DNA from: Allobosea sp. CS1GBMeth4
GTDB lineage: Bacteria; Pseudomonadota; Alphaproteobacteria; Rhizobiales; Beijerinckiaceae
NCBI RefSeq assembly: GCF_900185715.1
Contig: NZ_FYAS01000007.1
Span: 186,001 to 250,000 of the forward strand
Reading direction: 5' to 3'
DNA: 64,000 nt
Part shown: positions 61,797-64,000 of the stretch, one piece after another
How positions within the stretch are numbered: position 1 is the stretch's first letter
Layout: the number at the start of each line of letters is the position of its first letter
The notes under the pieces: generated by a model
What the model was told of the DNA's origin: nothing
Seen by the model: only the letters and a program-made list of their open reading frames with translations
Database searches by the model: none
Made by a program: the position numbers and the translations under genes

Positions 61797-61894
61797 CAGG
61801 CGCGCATGGCACGGCACTTGCTGCTGGCGGGGAGGCGTCGTCGCCCGCGCTTCGGACGAGGCGACTGCCTTCTCCCTCGGATCAGGAGCGACCG

Positions 61895-62602
61895 ATGCAC
61901 ACCATCGCAATCCCGGACTATGTTCTCCAGCGCGTCGTCGAACGCCGCGGCAAGGTCAGGCTGTTCGAGGCGTTAGAGCCGGCCCGAACGGCGCTGGTCG
62001 TGGTGGATCTGCAGAACGGCTTCATGGCGCCGGGGCAGCCGGCTGAAATCCCCTATGCCCGCGAGATCGTGCCCAACGTCAACCGGATCGGCCAAGCGCT
62101 GCGGGCGGCGGGCGGCCTCGTCGTCTATATCCAGAACACCATCACCGAGGCCACGCAGGCTGAATGGTGCGTGTGGTTCGACAATTTCACCCGGGGCGAA
62201 TTCAGGGAGCGCATGATTGCCGCCTTCACGCGCGGCAGCTTTGGTCACGCCATTTATCCGGAGCTCGAGGTCATGCCTCAGGACTGGAGGGTCGAGAAGC
62301 AGCGCTTCGGCGCTTTCGTCGAAGGCTCGTCCGGATTGCACGCGCAATTGCAGGAACGCGGCATCGACACCCTGATCATCGTAGGAACCGCCACGAATGT
62401 CTGCTGCGAATCCACCGCGCGTGACGCCATGATGATGAATTACAAGGTCGTCTTCGTGTCGGATGCCAATGCCTGCCGCACGGATGAAGAGCACAATGCG
62501 ACGCTCGGCAACATTCTGGCGCTTTTCGGCGATGTTCAGTCGACCCTGGACGTGATCGCGGCGCTCGACGCCGGTGCAGCGCTGCCGCAGGCGGCCGAAT
62601 GA
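61895..62602 (+). CDS. Isochorismatase-fold cysteine hydrolase
   Basis: A 235-residue member of the family that contains biuret hydrolase, ureidoacrylate amidohydrolase (RutB) and N-carbamoylsarcosine amidase. Triad Asp38 (VVVDLQNGF), Lys135 (VEKQRFGAF) and Cys170 (GTATNVCCESTARDAMM). GGAG precedes the ATG. Within this cluster it most probably removes a carbamoyl or amide group. The sequence does not resolve which of these activities it has. Confidence 0.92.
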   Translation: MHTIAIPDYVLQRVVERRGKVRLFEALEPARTALVVVDLQNGFMAPGQPAEIPYAREIVPNVNRIGQALRAAGGLVVYIQNTITEATQAEWCVWFDNFTRGEFRERMIAAFTRGSFGHAIYPELEVMPQDWRVEKQRFGAFVEGSSGLHAQLQERGIDTLIIVGTATNVCCESTARDAMMMNYKVVFVSDANACRTDEEHNATLGNILALFGDVQSTLDVIAALDAGAALPQAAE

Positions 62603-62757
62603 CGTTCGGCCCGGCCGCTTGTCGGTCGGGCTGCCGCGCCTTTTCGCGAGCGCGGTCGTCGCTCGCGCTCGCTTTATCGGCAAAAGATTGTGCAGCGCAG
62701 CACGGTGATTGCGATGCGCTCCTCCGGATTGCCTAGATTCGGCGTTCCGGTGATAAA

Positions 62758-62769
62758 ATTGTGTGCAAT
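62758..62769. promoter_or_regulatory. Copy of the amide-cluster motif
   Basis: ATTGTGTGCAAT, 11 of 12 matches, with perfect ATTG/CAAT arms, in the gap upstream of the ABC binding-protein gene. Confidence 0.5.
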
Positions 62770-62920
62770 AGAGCGGCGGCCGAGTTTCGCTCTCCACCCT
62801 TTGCACGGCGCCAGAGCCGTTCGATCTCGGCAGAACAGAGCAAAATATGCGCATATGCGCGCTAATCGGCGCCGCTCCGGCAACATGGCGCCGCGCCGCG
62901 GGGAGGTGGGCACTTTAGAG

Positions 62921-62932
62921 ATTGGACACAAT
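62921..62932. promoter_or_regulatory. Copy of the amide-cluster motif
   Basis: ATTGGACACAAT, 9 of 12 matches but with perfect ATTG/CAAT arms, 80 bp before the binding-protein start. Confidence 0.42.
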
Positions 62933-63012
62933 TCGCACGACTTGGCACGGGCCTTGCTAAATTCCCGGGACACCGCCGACGACCTCGCCCGCACATTCGG
63001 AGGGATCCCCGC

Positions 63013-64000
63013 ATGCTTCGATTCATCAGGACGTACCGTGGTTGCGCTGCCGGGCTCGCATTGGGGCTGACAGCCGCCGTCGCGGCCGTTTCGGCCCCCG
63101 CCCGGGCCGAGACCACGTTGCGCGTCGCCATGACGGCGGGCGATATCCCCGATGTGACCGGCCAGCCCGACCAGGGCTTCGAGGGATATCGGTTCGTCGG
63201 CTACACGCTCTACGACTCCCTGATCCTGTGGGACCTGTCCCGCTCGGACGTGGAGGCTTCGCTGACGCCGGGCCTCGCCACCAAATGGGAGATTGATCCC
63301 AAGGACAACCGGCGCTGGATTTTCGAGCTGCGCAAGGACGTCAAGTTCCACGACGGCTCGGATTTCAATGCCGATGTCGTGCTCTGGAACATTGCGCGCC
63401 TGATCGACGAGAAGGTGCCGCACTTCAACGCAAAGCAGTTCGCGGCGATGCGGACCCGTACCGTCAATATCGACCGTGCCGAGAAGATCGATGATTACAC
63501 GATCGCGATCATCACCAAGGAGCCTGACTCGCTCTTCTACATCCAGATGAGCTTCTGGATGATGATCTCCAAGGCGCAGTTCGAGAAGGCAGGCTCGTAC
63601 GAGAAGTACGCGCAGATGCCGTCCGGCACCGGTCCCTACCGCTTTGCGGGGATCGTGCCGCGCGAGCGCCTCGAACTGATCCGCAACGAAAGCTACTGGA
63701 ACCCCCGGCGCATTCCCAAGCACGATCGGCTGGTTCTGCAGCCGATGCCCGAGGCGACGACGCGCGCCGCTGCGCTGTTGTCGGGCCAGGTCGACTTCAT
63801 CGAGGCGCCGTCGCCGGATACGATCGCGCGGCTGCAGTCGGCCGGCATGCGGGTCATCACCCTGCCTTACCCGCACAACTGGCACTACCAGTTCAACTTC
63901 GTCGATGGCCCGTTCAAGGACAAGCGCGTCCGGCAGGCGGCGAACTTTGCCATGGATCGCCGCGAGATGGTCGAGATGCTGAACGGGCTGGCCCAGGAGG
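63013..64000 (+). CDS. ABC transporter substrate-binding protein, peptide/nickel type (3' end outside window)
   Basis: The first 329 residues of a family-5 extracellular solute-binding protein. The signal peptide ends near APARA (about residue 34). Typical segments are LYDSLILWDLSR, LATKWEIDPKDNRRWIFELRKDVKFHDGS, SGTGPYRFAGIVPRERLELIRNESYW and VRQAANFAMDRREMVEMLNG. GGAGGG precedes the ATG. It begins a probable dpp-type transporter operon beyond the window and should import the substrate of the amide pathway. Confidence 0.94.
   Translation, partial: MLRFIRTYRGCAAGLALGLTAAVAAVSAPARAETTLRVAMTAGDIPDVTGQPDQGFEGYRFVGYTLYDSLILWDLSRSDVEASLTPGLATKWEIDPKDNRRWIFELRKDVKFHDGSDFNADVVLWNIARLIDEKVPHFNAKQFAAMRTRTVNIDRAEKIDDYTIAIITKEPDSLFYIQMSFWMMISKAQFEKAGSYEKYAQMPSGTGPYRFAGIVPRERLELIRNESYWNPRRIPKHDRLVLQPMPEATTRAAALLSGQVDFIEAPSPDTIARLQSAGMRVITLPYPHNWHYQFNFVDGPFKDKRVRQAANFAMDRREMVEMLNGLAQE

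Larger units (their letters stand above)
61514..61894. promoter_or_regulatory. Divergent control region of the amide cluster
   Basis: No gene is visible in these 381 bp between the leftward operon and the hydrolase gene. It holds three copies of the cluster motif (61543, 61576, 61785) and is less GC-rich around 61540-61590, as expected for promoters. Confidence 0.55.
62603..63012. promoter_or_regulatory. Upstream region of the binding-protein gene
   Basis: No gene is visible in these 410 bp. Besides two copies of the cluster motif (62758, 62921) it contains overlapping perfect palindromes ATATGCGCATAT (62845-62856) and GCGCATATGCGC (62849-62860), a further possible operator. Confidence 0.5.

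Overview
The window is a single GC-rich chromosomal segment from an alphaproteobacterium of the order Hyphomicrobiales. Gene content and protein style fit a Bosea-like genus, but the genus is an inference. Supporting signs are the AapJQMP-type amino acid transporter, the tig-clpP-clpX-lon block, RpoH-like and FnrL/FixK-like sites, and intergenic palindromic repeats of the kind seen in this order. No phage, plasmid origin or CRISPR array is visible.

Layout: 1-14 kb carries housekeeping genes (rnd, aspS) and envelope genes (glycosyltransferases, acyltransferases, an ArnT-like/GT2/LAB_N module, small lipoproteins), two tRNAs and several short genes. From 13.6 to 22 kb, metC diverges from a seven-gene region in which three paralogous aapJ binding-protein genes precede one aapQ-aapM-aapP transporter. 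From 22 to 31.5 kb lie a phosphodiesterase with an EF-hand-like loop, rsmB, guaA, a TfoX-C-domain protein, a Tat-type secreted hydrolase and a large secreted beta-helix protein. From 31.8 to 45.5 kb lie pobA/pobR (4-hydroxybenzoate use), tgt and queF (both queuosine pathway), eno, kdsA, several transporters, a glucuronyl C5-epimerase-like protein and a cupredoxin-fold protein that has lost most copper ligands. From 45.6 to 54.3 kb lie tRNA-Leu, tig, clpP, clpX, lon and a chemoreceptor with a possible heme site.

From tRNA-Asp (54.8 kb) to the end the character changes to an accessory catabolic region. A decayed IS3-type transposase end is followed by two GatA-like amidases, each with a small AtzG-like partner, then an acetamidase/formamidase-family enzyme, an SDR, a DMT exporter, an isochorismatase-fold cysteine hydrolase and the start of a peptide-type ABC binding protein. 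Copies of a palindromic motif close to ATTGTATGCAAT stand before each transcription unit. The genes therefore look like one co-regulated pathway for uptake and stepwise hydrolysis of an unidentified amide or ureide compound. This is the best candidate for an undescribed system here.

Functions were assigned by reading motifs and from knowledge of families; no database search was run. Start codons were chosen by ribosome-binding sites and family length.
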